Of a stretch of DNA of 64,000 bases, positions 25,030 through 33,187 are shown piece after piece. The stretch is from positions 496,001-560,000 of the forward strand of contig NZ_JBFAHM010000002.1 in assembly GCF_040654195.1 (NCBI RefSeq), read 5' to 3'. Every line of letters starts with the position of its first letter. The first letter of the stretch is position 1. The notes below the pieces were generated by a model. The model saw only the letters and a list, made by a program, of their open reading frames with translations. It was not told where the DNA came from and made no database searches. A program made the position numbers and the translations under genes. The stretch comes from Hamadaea sp013361475. GTDB lineage: Bacteria > Actinomycetota > Actinomycetes > Mycobacteriales > Micromonosporaceae.

Positions 25030-25497
25030 TCAGATCGGGTCGGACTGGCCGAGGGGCGGGCCGGTGAAGTCCAGCCAGTTCGCCCACCCAATCTCGGCGA
25101 TCCCGGCCGGGCCGACCGGTCCGGCCGACTCGGCGTACTGCTCGAAGAACCGCTCGATCCCGGACGGCGTGGTGATCACCAGCAGTCGTCCGGGCTCGTC
25201 GCCGACGTTCTGGAAGGCGTGCGGCAGGCCCCGCGGGCCGAAGGCCAGACCGCCGGCCGACGCGGACAACATGTCGTCGCCCGCCTTGAACCGGAACTCG
25301 CCCGCGAGCACGAACCACAGCTCGTCCTCGCGCAGGTGACTGTGGAGACCGGGCCCGGCCTTGGGTGGGACGTGGAAGTCGAGCACCGTCATCGAGCCGT
25401 TGGTCCGCCGGGTGTCGGCCTTGATCGTCACCTCGCCGCCGATCGGCGCGGGCAAGGTCAGGCCCTCCCCGGCGGCCACCGCGAACGCACTCGTCAT
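25030..25497 (-). CDS. Cupin-domain protein
   Basis: A 155-residue single cupin. Motif 1 is LHSHLREDELWFVLAGEFRFKAGDD, split here as HSHLREDELWFVL then the Gly turn, and motif 2 is GPRGLPHAFQNVGDEPGRLL. These contain the His/Glu metal ligands. Related proteins are small-molecule dioxygenases or ligand-binding proteins; the function is unknown. It lies downstream of the response regulator on the same strand (26-base gap) and may belong to that operon, ending at the hairpin at 24937-25009. Confidence 0.88.
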   Translation of the reverse strand: MTSAFAVAAGEGLTLPAPIGGEVTIKADTRRTNGSMTVLDFHVPPKAGPGLHSHLREDELWFVLAGEFRFKAGDDMLSASAGGLAFGPRGLPHAFQNVGDEPGRLLVITTPSGIERFFEQYAESAGPVGPAGIAEIGWANWLDFTGPPLGQSDPI

Positions 25498-25523
25498 GAC
25501 CTCAGGCTAGGCCGCCGGACGGC

Positions 25524-26186
25524 TCAGGAGCGGGCGATCCGGTAGCCGACACCCGGGGTGGTGCTGATGACGGGCGGGTCGCCGAGCTTGCGCCGCAGCC
25601 GGCCCACCGTCACGGTGACGGTGTTGGTGAACGGGTCGGCGTTCTCGTCCCAGACCCGCTCCAGCAGCGCCTCGGCGCTCAGGAAGCCCGGACTCGCCCG
25701 CAGCAGCGCCTCCAGCACGGCGAACTCCTTGACCGACAGGTCGAGCGCCCGGCCGTCGCGCACGACGGTGCGGCGTACCGGGTCCAGCTCGATCCCGGCC
25801 ACCCGCAAGCTCCGCGGCCGGGCGTCGGGCTGCCGCCGGGCCAACGCCCGGATGCGCAGCACCAGCTCCGGGAAGTGGAAGGGCTTGGCGAGGTAGTCGT
25901 CCGCGCCCAGGGTCAGGCCGCTCACCCGGTCGCCGGGCGCGCTCGCCGCGGTCAGCATCAGCACCATCGGGCGCTCGGCCCGCTCGGTGATCATCTGGCA
26001 CAGCGTGTCGCCGTGCAGTCCGGGCAGGTCTCGGTCCAGCACCACCACGTCATACGCCGTGAGGTCGAGCTTGGCGGCGGCGGACAGCCCGTCGTCCGCC
26101 CGGTCGACGGCCATCCCCTGGTCGCGCAGTCCCTCGGCGACGACTTCGGCCAGCGCCGGGTCGTCCTCCACGACGAGGACTCTCAT
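25524..26186 (-). CDS. OmpR-family two-component response regulator
   Basis: A 220-residue response regulator. The receiver domain (about residues 1-115) has the acidic pair in VVEDDPAL, the phosphoacceptor Asp in VVLDRDLPG and the Lys in YLAKPFHF. A winged-helix OmpR output domain follows (about 125-218; LSVKEFAVLEALLRASPG, then TVTVGRLRRKLGD). The ATG at 26186 overlaps the kinase stop by four bases (ATGA), so translation is coupled. An upstream in-frame ATG inside the kinase gene is rejected. Confidence 0.95.
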   Translation of the reverse strand: MRVLVVEDDPALAEVVAEGLRDQGMAVDRADDGLSAAAKLDLTAYDVVVLDRDLPGLHGDTLCQMITERAERPMVLMLTAASAPGDRVSGLTLGADDYLAKPFHFPELVLRIRALARRQPDARPRSLRVAGIELDPVRRTVVRDGRALDLSVKEFAVLEALLRASPGFLSAEALLERVWDENADPFTNTVTVTVGRLRRKLGDPPVISTTPGVGYRIARS

Positions 26187-27325
26187 GCCGCGACCAACGC
26201 CTCGGCCGCCGACGGCAGGGTGACCGTGGCCCGCAGGCCGCCGCACTCGCGGGCCGCCAGGGTCAGCCGGCCGCCGTGGGCCGCCGCTACCGCCGCCACA
26301 ATGGACAGCCCCAGCCCGGACGACCCGGTACGCTCGGCGCCCAGCCGCTCGAACGGGCGCGCCAGCCGGTCGACCTGGCCCTGGTCGAAGACTTCGCCGC
26401 CGGTCTCCACCACCAGTTCGGCGACGCCGTCGAGCGGCCGGGCCGAGATCGAGATCCAGCCTGAGGGCTGGTTGTGCACCACCGCGTTGTCGACGAGGTT
26501 GCCGACCAGCCGGGCCAGCAGGGCCGGGCTGCCATCGACCAGCACCGAGGCCGGCACGTCGACCGTGACGGTGAGCCCGTCGGCCGGACGAGCGGCCAGG
26601 GCCGCCGTCACGAGGTCGTGCATCGAGACCGCCGCCGTGTCGGCCAGCGCGCCGTGCTGCGCCCGGGCCAGCACGAGGAACCCGTCCAGCAGATGGTCGA
26701 CGCGGTCGAGCTGCGTACGCATCCGGTCGGCCAGCACGACGGTGGCGGTGGGCACGTCCGGCTTGGCGACCGCGACGTCCAGTGACGCCCGCATCGTGGC
26801 CAGCGGCGTACGCAGCTCGTGCGAGGCGTTGGCGACGAACCGGCGCTGGGCGTCGAACGAGGTCTCCAGCCGTCCGAGCAGTTCGTCGATGGTGTCGGCG
26901 AGATCCTTCACCTCGTCGGACGGGCCGTCGACGGCCAGCCGCCGGTCGAGGTTGTCGGCCGAGATCCGTTGGGTGGCCGCCGTGATCGTCCGCAACGGCC
27001 GCAGCACCCGGCGGGCCAGCGCCCGGCCGAGCAGCACCGAGACGACCGCCATCACGATCATCGCGATCAGCGCGCCGACCAGCAGCTGCCGATTCTGCTC
27101 GGCGTGCACCGCGGCGAGCTCTTCCTCAAGCGCCCGGACGCGCTCGGGCACGTTGTCCACCGTCGCCGTCCCGCCGGGCGCCTGCTGCGTCTGGCTGACC
27201 CCGCCGGCCAGCAGGACCGTCAGCCCGAGCAGCGCGGCTCCGGACACGAGGAACACCACCGCGTACAGCAGGGTGAACCGCACTCCCACGGTGCCGCCGC
27301 GAAACGCTCTGCGCAGCCTGATCAT
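26183..27325 (-). CDS. Sensor histidine kinase of a two-component system
   Basis: About 380 residues. Membrane helix 1 (about 12-36), a short outer loop predicted as coiled coil (RVRALEEELAAVHAEQNRQL), membrane helix 2 (about 77-97), HAMP (about 98-150), the H box FVANASHELRTPLATMR, the N box LVGNLVDNAVVHN and the G box SGLGLSIVAAVAAAHGGRL are all present. The very short sensor loop suggests detection of membrane-associated signals. I start it at ATG 27325, directly before the first helix. It is divergent from the gene at 27412, a likely target. Confidence 0.93.
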   Translation of the reverse strand: MIRLRRAFRGGTVGVRFTLLYAVVFLVSGAALLGLTVLLAGGVSQTQQAPGGTATVDNVPERVRALEEELAAVHAEQNRQLLVGALIAMIVMAVVSVLLGRALARRVLRPLRTITAATQRISADNLDRRLAVDGPSDEVKDLADTIDELLGRLETSFDAQRRFVANASHELRTPLATMRASLDVAVAKPDVPTATVVLADRMRTQLDRVDHLLDGFLVLARAQHGALADTAAVSMHDLVTAALAARPADGLTVTVDVPASVLVDGSPALLARLVGNLVDNAVVHNQPSGWISISARPLDGVAELVVETGGEVFDQGQVDRLARPFERLGAERTGSSGLGLSIVAAVAAAHGGRLTLAARECGGLRATVTLPSAAEALVAA

Positions 27326-27411
27326 GCTCCAAGGATGCCTCGTCCGACCTAACAGCGGCATGACAACGCCGGTTCGCCCGGTGTTACGGCGTACTCCGTA
27401 GAACCGTCGCC

Positions 27412-28851
27412 ATGACGAAGAAGACACTCCTCGCCCTGGCCGCCGCCGGGCTGAGCGTGGTGGCCCTGGGCCTGCTGTACGCCTTCGGCAACCAGTCCTC
27501 GTGCGACGGCCCCTGCCCGGTCGCGGCCCGGAGCAGCGACGGCTCGATGGTCAGCGACCGGTTCTGGTTCCGGCACCGGGACCTCGGCCGGACCGGCGGC
27601 ATCACGGTCCGGCTGACCTCGATGACGGGGACGATCACCTATCCCCCGCCGAACCACGACGAGATCGTTCCGGGTCTGACCCCGTGGGCGAAGGTGGGGA
27701 TCATCGTCAAGGACGGCGTACGCCCGGGGTCGCCGTACGCCGCGCTCGTGATGACCGGCGGCCACGGCGTCCGATTCCAGTACGCCTACACCGGCGACGT
27801 CGCGGGCACACCGGGGCTGGGAAGCGAGGTCACCGAGCGGTCCCCGCGCTGGCTGCGCCTGACCCGCGACGGGGACACGATCGCGGGCTACGAGTCGGCC
27901 GACGGCGTGAGCTGGCGCAAGGTCGGCGTGGCGACGCTGACCGGCCTGCCCGCGACGGCTCAGGCGGGGTTCCTCGCAACCTCGCCAGGTGACCTGACGC
28001 TGCGGGAGATCGGGCTCGGCGGCGCGATCGAAGAAGTGCGGTTCACCCAGGCGGTCGGCGTGTTCGACAAGGTCACGACCGAGGGCACCGGCGGCGAGTG
28101 GCAGAGCGCGGCGGTCGGCGAGATGAACCACACCGACTGGGAGAAGCTCCACCGGGCGGCCGAATCCAGCGAACAGGACGGCGTCGTCACCATCGCCGGC
28201 ACCGGAGACATCGGCCCGGTCTCCGAGGACAGCGGGATCACCGCCGGCCGAACCCTGTCCGGGCTGCTCATCGCACTGATCATCCTCGTGATCGTCGCGG
28301 CCCGGCATGGCGCACGGGCGGCCCGCGACGACACCGGCGTACGCCGGGGCGCGCTGCGGATCGGGCTGGCCGCGTTCGCGACAGCGTTGCTCGCCATCGG
28401 CGTGACCATGCCGGTGAGCCTCGCGATCCTGGCCGCCAACGACATTCCGGTCGATCGGCTACCGGTGCTCACCGGCGTACGCGTCGTCCTGGGGCTGGCG
28501 GCGGTGCTCGGGCTCGCCGCGGTGTTCGCGTACGGGCTGGGCGTCGTGCTGCGGCGCGCCTGGGTCGCCGCGCTCGTCGGGTTGACCCTGGTGGCATTGC
28601 CTTACGCCGTCACGGTCGTCCCGTTCCTGCCGGACACCGTCGGCGTCTGGCTGCTACGCCTGACTCCGGCGGCGGGCTTCGCCGTCCAGCAGACGGCGAC
28701 GGCGTACGCCCAGGTCACCGCGCACTACACCCCGGCGAACGGGTACTACCCGCTGCCGGGGTGGGCCGGGCTGGCGGTGCTGTGCGCGTACACGGGGATC
28801 GTCCTGGGATTCGCCGTGCGCAAGCGGACCACCGAGCCCGGCTGGCGTTAG
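27412..28851 (+). CDS. Exported lectin-like domain fused to a multi-helix membrane domain
   Basis: A 479-residue protein. A signal-anchor (about residues 1-23) is followed by an extracytoplasmic domain of about 240 residues that resembles DUF1349/concanavalin-like modules (VRLTSMTGTITYPPP; WAKVGIIVKDG; SPRWLRLTRDGDTIAGYES; DGVSWRKVG). It then has some six membrane helices (about 280-470), with a membrane architecture like the permease part of ABC-2 systems. I do not know this exact fusion as a named family. It is divergent from the two-component genes with only an 86-base gap, which suggests it is their target or sensory partner. Confidence 0.75.
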   Translation: MTKKTLLALAAAGLSVVALGLLYAFGNQSSCDGPCPVAARSSDGSMVSDRFWFRHRDLGRTGGITVRLTSMTGTITYPPPNHDEIVPGLTPWAKVGIIVKDGVRPGSPYAALVMTGGHGVRFQYAYTGDVAGTPGLGSEVTERSPRWLRLTRDGDTIAGYESADGVSWRKVGVATLTGLPATAQAGFLATSPGDLTLREIGLGGAIEEVRFTQAVGVFDKVTTEGTGGEWQSAAVGEMNHTDWEKLHRAAESSEQDGVVTIAGTGDIGPVSEDSGITAGRTLSGLLIALIILVIVAARHGARAARDDTGVRRGALRIGLAAFATALLAIGVTMPVSLAILAANDIPVDRLPVLTGVRVVLGLAAVLGLAAVFAYGLGVVLRRAWVAALVGLTLVALPYAVTVVPFLPDTVGVWLLRLTPAAGFAVQQTATAYAQVTAHYTPANGYYPLPGWAGLAVLCAYTGIVLGFAVRKRTTEPGWR

Positions 28852-28855
28852 CCGG

Positions 28856-30058
28856 TCAGCTCGCTTCGCGGAGGAAGGCGACGCCGTCGGCCTCCGCGAG
28901 GTGCGCCGGGTCGAGCGGGAAGTAGCCGGCGGCGGCCGGGACCCCGGTCCGCGGCGCCACGTCCGTCAGTGCCGCCGCCAGCCGCGCACCGTTCAGCAAC
29001 AGGCGATCCGGGCCGAGCGCGGCCAGCTGTCCCTCCACAGTGGCCGGATCGGGCGCGCCGATCTCCCGGTCGGGCAGCGATCCCAGGGCCGTAGCGATGT
29101 AGGCGTAAGCGTCGCCAAGCCGCGTGGCGGCGATCGCCCCCGCGCTCCACCAGGCGAGTTTCGGTCCGGCCAGCTCCCACCGGCTGAGCTGTCGCTGGAG
29201 GTGGGCGTTGGCGGAGAACACGAGCGTCGGGCCGCGCCGCGCCTCACGTTCCACGATGGACAGCAGATTCTCCGCCATGATCGCGTCCCGCAGCGCCATC
29301 AGCCGGTTGACCCGGCCGGGCCAGTCGTGGGCCAGCGCCGCGTGGTACTGCAACAGCCGGGCAGCCATCCGCGCGTGCAGCTCCGCGCGCCACCAGGCGT
29401 CCGCGGAGGTCGCGGCGATCAGACTCGGCGCGGCCATCAGCAGCCCCGCCCGCAGGTCGTCGGCGAGCACCCGCAGCCGCGCCACCTCGGGCTTCGATCC
29501 CACGCCCCGCGCCGGCTCCATCGCCGCCGCGGGGTCCTCCCAGCGAGCGTCGTCGCCGCACAGGCCGTCGATCTCGGCCCGGTCGCCGGGCAGCAGGTCC
29601 GCGTCCATTTCCGCCAGATAGTCGTACGCGTAGAGCAGCGGCCCGCGTGGGCTGCGTGCGTACATGGTCTCCGTCGGCGCGTCGAACCCGTAGAACCGCA
29701 CCTCCTCGTCGCAGTCGCGCAGCCACTCGACCAGTTCCCGGTTGGCCGGGTACGCCCCCCAGCCGTGGCTGATGCCGTGGGCGAGCACGTCGTCGAGGTC
29801 TCCGGCGCCGGTGCGGACGTAGTCCTCCACGAGCAGCCCGGCCAGGCAGTCGCTCTCGATCGCGATCGATCGGTAGCCCGCGTCCGCCACCAGGTGGCGC
29901 AGGATCTCGTTGCGTAGCCGGGGCACGGTCTGCTGCCCATGGGCCGGTTCACCGAGGCCCAGCAGCCGGGGCCGGCGGGGCAGCGTGTCGAGGAAGTCGA
30001 GCAGACCCTCCCGGGTCAACGGGCCGGCCGCAGCGGCAAGAGTGTCACGATCCATCAT
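28856..30058 (-). CDS. Erythromycin-esterase family protein
   Basis: About 400 residues of the EreA/EreB-like esterase superfamily, some members of which open the macrolactone ring of erythromycin. The His/Glu active-site pattern appears in LLGLGEPAHGQQTVPRLR, YRSIAIESDCLAG and the later LVFSANAHLQRQL. EreB-type enzymes use the His of GExxHG as general base. The range starts at ATG 30058 (30055 adjacent). It is divergent from a double-HTH MerR gene, and operator-like palindromes lie between them. The real substrate is unknown. Confidence 0.9.
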   Translation of the reverse strand: MMDRDTLAAAAGPLTREGLLDFLDTLPRRPRLLGLGEPAHGQQTVPRLRNEILRHLVADAGYRSIAIESDCLAGLLVEDYVRTGAGDLDDVLAHGISHGWGAYPANRELVEWLRDCDEEVRFYGFDAPTETMYARSPRGPLLYAYDYLAEMDADLLPGDRAEIDGLCGDDARWEDPAAAMEPARGVGSKPEVARLRVLADDLRAGLLMAAPSLIAATSADAWWRAELHARMAARLLQYHAALAHDWPGRVNRLMALRDAIMAENLLSIVEREARRGPTLVFSANAHLQRQLSRWELAGPKLAWWSAGAIAATRLGDAYAYIATALGSLPDREIGAPDPATVEGQLAALGPDRLLLNGARLAAALTDVAPRTGVPAAAGYFPLDPAHLAEADGVAFLREAS

Positions 30059-30061
30059 GCA

Positions 30062-30089
30062 TTCAACCTTATCGTTGAACCGTCGGTTG
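30062..30089. promoter_or_regulatory. Candidate MerR/TioE operator
   Basis: TTCAAC (30062-30067) and GTTGAA (30074-30079) form a 6-bp inverted pair. CAACC (30064-30068) and GGTTG (30085-30089) form a wider one. The cluster lies in the 80-base gap between the esterase and the MerR-type regulator, immediately upstream of the esterase start. Confidence 0.5.
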
Positions 30090-30138
30090 AGACTTTTGCC
30101 CCCGCTGACGTCGCCACCATGCCAGTAAGCTTCAAACC

Positions 30139-30846
30139 GTGAGTTCACCCCGATGGCGGCCGGTCGACCTCGCGCGCGAGCACGGGCTGTCCACGCAGGC
30201 GGTCCGCAACTACGAGGAGGCCGGCATCCTGCCCCCGGCCCGCCGGTCGCCGTACGGCTACCGCGCCTACTCGGAGACCCACGCGCAGGCGCTGCGGGCC
30301 TTTCTCGCCCTGATCCCCGGCTTCGGGCACGCCACCGCGACGGCGATCATGCAGGCGGTCACCGAGCAGCGGATCGAGCAGGCCCTGGAACTGATCGACG
30401 CCGGGCATGTTCAGCTACGGCAGGACCGGCTGACCCTGACCGCCGTCGAGCACGCGTTGCGCGACCTGGCCGCACCGGAACCGGCGACCGGCAGCAGCTT
30501 CGTCGGCCCGCTCGCCCGGCGGCTCGGCGTACGCCCGGCGACCCTGCGCAAATGGGAGCGGGCCGGTCTGCTGCGGCCCCGCCGGGACCGCACGACCGGC
30601 TACCGGGTGTACGCCGCCGCCGACGTCCGCGACGCCCAGCTGGCCCATCAGCTGCGCCGGGGCGGTTACTCCCTCGGCCGCATCGCCCTGCTGCTCGACC
30701 AGGTACGCACTGCTGGCGGCGTCGAACCCCTCGAAGCCACCCTGGCCGACTGGCGTACGCGGCTGACCCGGCGCGGCCGGGCGATGCTGGCCGGCTCGGC
30801 GGCGCTGCACGCCTACCTCACCGAAAGCTCCTCGCTGCGCGGGTAG
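30139..30846 (+). CDS. MerR-type regulator with two helix-turn-helix domains (TioE-like)
   Basis: A 235-residue regulator that carries two MerR-type winged helices. The first, about residues 7-70, contains VDLAREHGLSTQAVRNYEEAG and SPYGYRAYS. The second, about 120-190, contains PLARRLGVRPATLRKWERAG and RTTGYRVYAAADVRDAQ. No obvious ligand-binding Cys is present. This tandem layout resembles the TioE regulator class named from a Micromonospora thiocoraline cluster. It starts with GTG. It is divergent from the erythromycin-esterase gene, which is its likely target. Confidence 0.88.
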   Translation: MSSPRWRPVDLAREHGLSTQAVRNYEEAGILPPARRSPYGYRAYSETHAQALRAFLALIPGFGHATATAIMQAVTEQRIEQALELIDAGHVQLRQDRLTLTAVEHALRDLAAPEPATGSSFVGPLARRLGVRPATLRKWERAGLLRPRRDRTTGYRVYAAADVRDAQLAHQLRRGGYSLGRIALLLDQVRTAGGVEPLEATLADWRTRLTRRGRAMLAGSAALHAYLTESSSLRG

Positions 30847-30877
30847 GCGGCGAAGACCACCGCACCGGAATCGCCCG

Positions 30878-31228
30878 TCAAGGCGACAGCGCTGCGCGTA
30901 CCAGATCACGAAACTCGCTGTCGTCGATCGCGGCCGCCGCCTCCGGACGGAGCTTGATCGTGCCCTTGCCCGAGCGCAGATCGGGGTGGCGGGCCAGGAA
31001 TCCGCCGTCGCGGTCCCCGCCCCACCCGTAGAGCGAGACGCCGTGCTGCCAGGACCCGACGTAGAGCCGGCGCTTGCCGACCCGGTAGGTCGGGATGTCG
31101 TAGGAGATCGTCACCTCGGCGTCCGGATGCTCGGCCGTGATGATCGCGTGCAGCCGGTCGAACAGCGGGCGGTTCGGAGGCGGGATGGCCTCGACGTAGG
31201 CCCGCACGGCAGCGTCCACGCCAGCCAT
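30878..31228 (-). CDS. DUF1801/YdhG-like protein
   Basis: A 116-residue single-domain protein of the DUF1801 family. Signatures are the initial VDAYVEAIPPPNRPLFDRL-like helix, the central ISYDIPTYRVGKRRLYV and the C-terminal GKGTIKLRPEAAAAID followed by FRDLVRAAL. Structures in this family show a small alpha/beta fold distantly like iron-sulfur or metal carriers, but the role is unknown. It is convergent with the MerR gene (31-base gap, no clear terminator). Confidence 0.88.
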   Translation of the reverse strand: MAGVDAAVRAYVEAIPPPNRPLFDRLHAIITAEHPDAEVTISYDIPTYRVGKRRLYVGSWQHGVSLYGWGGDRDGGFLARHPDLRSGKGTIKLRPEAAAAIDDSEFRDLVRAALSP

Positions 31229-31250
31229 TATCCCCGCCTATCCTGGAACT

Positions 31251-31676
31251 GTGAGCGAGTCTTTCCAGGTCGTCGTCGATGTCGAGGCGACCGCGCTCGA
31301 TGCCGCCGGGCTCGCCCGGTCGGTGCCGGAGGACGCCTTCCCGGACGCGGAGATCGTCGCCGAGCCGACCGTCTTCGACGCCGGGCTGGGCTCCGGGCCG
31401 CCGATCTGCCCGTTGTGCGGCGAGACCGGCGAGGTGCAGTTCTCGTCCTATCTGGAGGCCGTCGAGAGCTGGTGGGACGGCGACGTCGTCGACCCGGCCT
31501 GCGTGGTGTGCGGGCAGTACGTCGGCTTGAACGACTGGGACTGGCCCGGTTCGCCGTGGGCGGTGGGCAACTTCGGGCTGCGGTTCTGGAACCGGCCGCA
31601 GTTGACGCCGGCAGAGGTCGCGGCGATCGGCGATCGCCTGGGCCATCGCGTGGTCCTGGTCTACGGCCGCGGTTAG
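31251..31676 (+). CDS. Hypothetical protein with a possible zinc ribbon
   Basis: A 141-residue acidic protein with GTG start. Two CxxC pairs (CPLCGETG near residue 53, and CVVCGQYV near residue 84) are spaced as in a rubredoxin-like zinc ribbon. The flanks are Asp/Glu/Trp-rich (WDWPGSPWAVGNFGLRFWN). I do not recognise the family; similar proteins occur singly in actinomycetes. Its stop overlaps the end of the convergent TetR gene by four bases. Confidence 0.75.
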   Translation: MSESFQVVVDVEATALDAAGLARSVPEDAFPDAEIVAEPTVFDAGLGSGPPICPLCGETGEVQFSSYLEAVESWWDGDVVDPACVVCGQYVGLNDWDWPGSPWAVGNFGLRFWNRPQLTPAEVAAIGDRLGHRVVLVYGRG

Positions 31677-32215
31677 GCCAGCACGGCGCTCGTCACGAGG
31701 CGGAGCATCGGCCGTGGATCGTCGTTCGCGCCGCGTGCGACCCGATGCAGGATCATGCCCTCGCACATCGAGATGAGTGCGCTCGCGCCGGTCACCGGGT
31801 CGGGCGCGCCCAGGTCGGCCAACACCGACTCGACCCAGACCCGCATCATCTGGTGACCCCGGGAGACCGCGGCCCGAACCTGGTCGTCGTGCGCGGCTTC
31901 GCTGAACAACGCGAGCCGGGCGGCGGTGAGCGTACGGTTCGGCCCGGTGGTGAAGTCGAGCAATCCGGCCAGCAGCTCCACCAGGTCGTCCCCCGTTCGC
32001 GGGGAGAACGGCGGGGTCAGCTCGGCCAGCTCCTTCTGCGCCATCCACTCGACCAGGCCGACCGTGAGGGCGTCGCGCGTACGGAAGTAGTTGGAGGTCG
32101 AGCCCTTGGGCAGACCGGCGCGCGCGTCCACTTTGGCGTGCGTCAGCGACCGCAGTCCCTCGGTGCCGACCAGCTCGATCGCGGCGTCCAGGGCGCGCTG
32201 TCTCGTGCTCGTCAC
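31673..32215 (-). CDS. TetR-family transcriptional regulator
   Basis: A 180-residue regulator starting with GTG. The helix-turn-helix (about residues 5-50) includes RSLTHAKVDARAGLPKGSTSNYF, then the helix RTRDALTVGLVEWM. The remaining helices form the ligand domain. It is divergent from an alpha/beta hydrolase, and two palindromes lie in the 53-base gap, so it probably represses itself and the hydrolase. Confidence 0.92.
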   Translation of the reverse strand: MTSTRQRALDAAIELVGTEGLRSLTHAKVDARAGLPKGSTSNYFRTRDALTVGLVEWMAQKELAELTPPFSPRTGDDLVELLAGLLDFTTGPNRTLTAARLALFSEAAHDDQVRAAVSRGHQMMRVWVESVLADLGAPDPVTGASALISMCEGMILHRVARGANDDPRPMLRLVTSAVLA

Positions 32216-32219
32216 GTGA

Positions 32220-32259
32220 TCACTATAAACATAGTGACTTCCTACTATGATCGTAGTAG
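32220..32259. promoter_or_regulatory. Two adjacent TetR operator candidates
   Basis: TCACTAT (32220-32226) and ATAGTGA (32231-32237) form a perfect 7-bp palindrome with spacer AAAC. CTACTA (32242-32247) and TAGTAG (32254-32259) form a second with a 6-base spacer. Both share a CTA...TAG core and fill the gap between the divergent TetR and hydrolase genes. Confidence 0.75.
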
Positions 32260-32268
32260 CCTGGGGTT

Positions 32269-33159
32269 ATGACCAGCGAGTTTCCACACCCGATGCCGCA
32301 GCTGGCCGGGGTCGGGCACCGCTACCTCGACCTGCCGGGTCTGCGGATGCACGTCGCCGAGGCGGGCCAAGGCTCGCCGGTCGTGCTGCTGCACGGCGTA
32401 CCGCAGCACTGGTGGGAGTGGCGGGACGTGATCCCGGCACTGGCCCGGGACCACCGCGTGATCGTCCCCGATCTGCGCGGCGCGGGCTGGACGGAAGCGC
32501 CGCGTGCCGGGTACGACCGGGAGACGCTGGTCGGCGACGTCCTCGCCCTCCTGGACGCGCTCGAGCTGGACAGCGTACGGCTCGTGGCGCACGACTGGTC
32601 CGCGATCGCCGGGTTCCTGATCTGCCTGAACCATCCCGAGCGGATCCGGTCCTACGTGAGCCTCGCCATCCCGCACCCCTACTTCCGGTTCGGCCTGCGC
32701 ATGATCGGCCGGATGCGGGCCAGCTGGTACCAGGCTCCGCTGCTGACGCCCGGCGTCGGCGTACGGGGGTTGTCGGGGGGACGGCAATGGCTGGCCCGCG
32801 CGATGCTGAGCTATTCGGCCCGGCCGGACGCGATCGCGGGCTCCGATCTGGACGCCTTCCTGGGTCCGCTCCGCGATCCGGCGTACGCCCACGCGGTGTG
32901 CCGGCTCTATCCGGGCTTCATCCTGCCGGAGGCGGTACGCATCATGCGCCGCAAGTTCGACGGCTTGCGGCTCACCACGCCGACGCTGCTGCTCACCGGG
33001 GAATCCGATCCGGTCATCCGGGCCGATCTCCTGGCCGGGCACGAAGGGCACGCCGACGATCTGGAGATACGCGAGATCCCCGGAGCGTCGCACTTCCTCG
33101 TCGACGACCAGCCCGACCTGGTGGTGAAACACCTGGTGGAGTTCTTCGCCCGGCACTGA
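32269..33159 (+). CDS. Alpha/beta hydrolase (epoxide hydrolase/haloalkane dehalogenase-like)
   Basis: A 296-residue alpha/beta hydrolase. The oxyanion motif is VVLLHGVPQHWWEWRDVIP. The nucleophile is the Asp of LVAHDWSAIAGF in place of Ser, as in epoxide hydrolases and dehalogenases. The C-terminal His lies in IPGASHFLVDDQPDLV. A cap region with several aromatic residues separates the two halves. It is regulated in all likelihood by the divergent TetR protein. Confidence 0.92.
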   Translation: MTSEFPHPMPQLAGVGHRYLDLPGLRMHVAEAGQGSPVVLLHGVPQHWWEWRDVIPALARDHRVIVPDLRGAGWTEAPRAGYDRETLVGDVLALLDALELDSVRLVAHDWSAIAGFLICLNHPERIRSYVSLAIPHPYFRFGLRMIGRMRASWYQAPLLTPGVGVRGLSGGRQWLARAMLSYSARPDAIAGSDLDAFLGPLRDPAYAHAVCRLYPGFILPEAVRIMRRKFDGLRLTTPTLLLTGESDPVIRADLLAGHEGHADDLEIREIPGASHFLVDDQPDLVVKHLVEFFARH

Positions 33160-33187
33160 TGTCATACCCCCTCGATACGTTGGGCGG

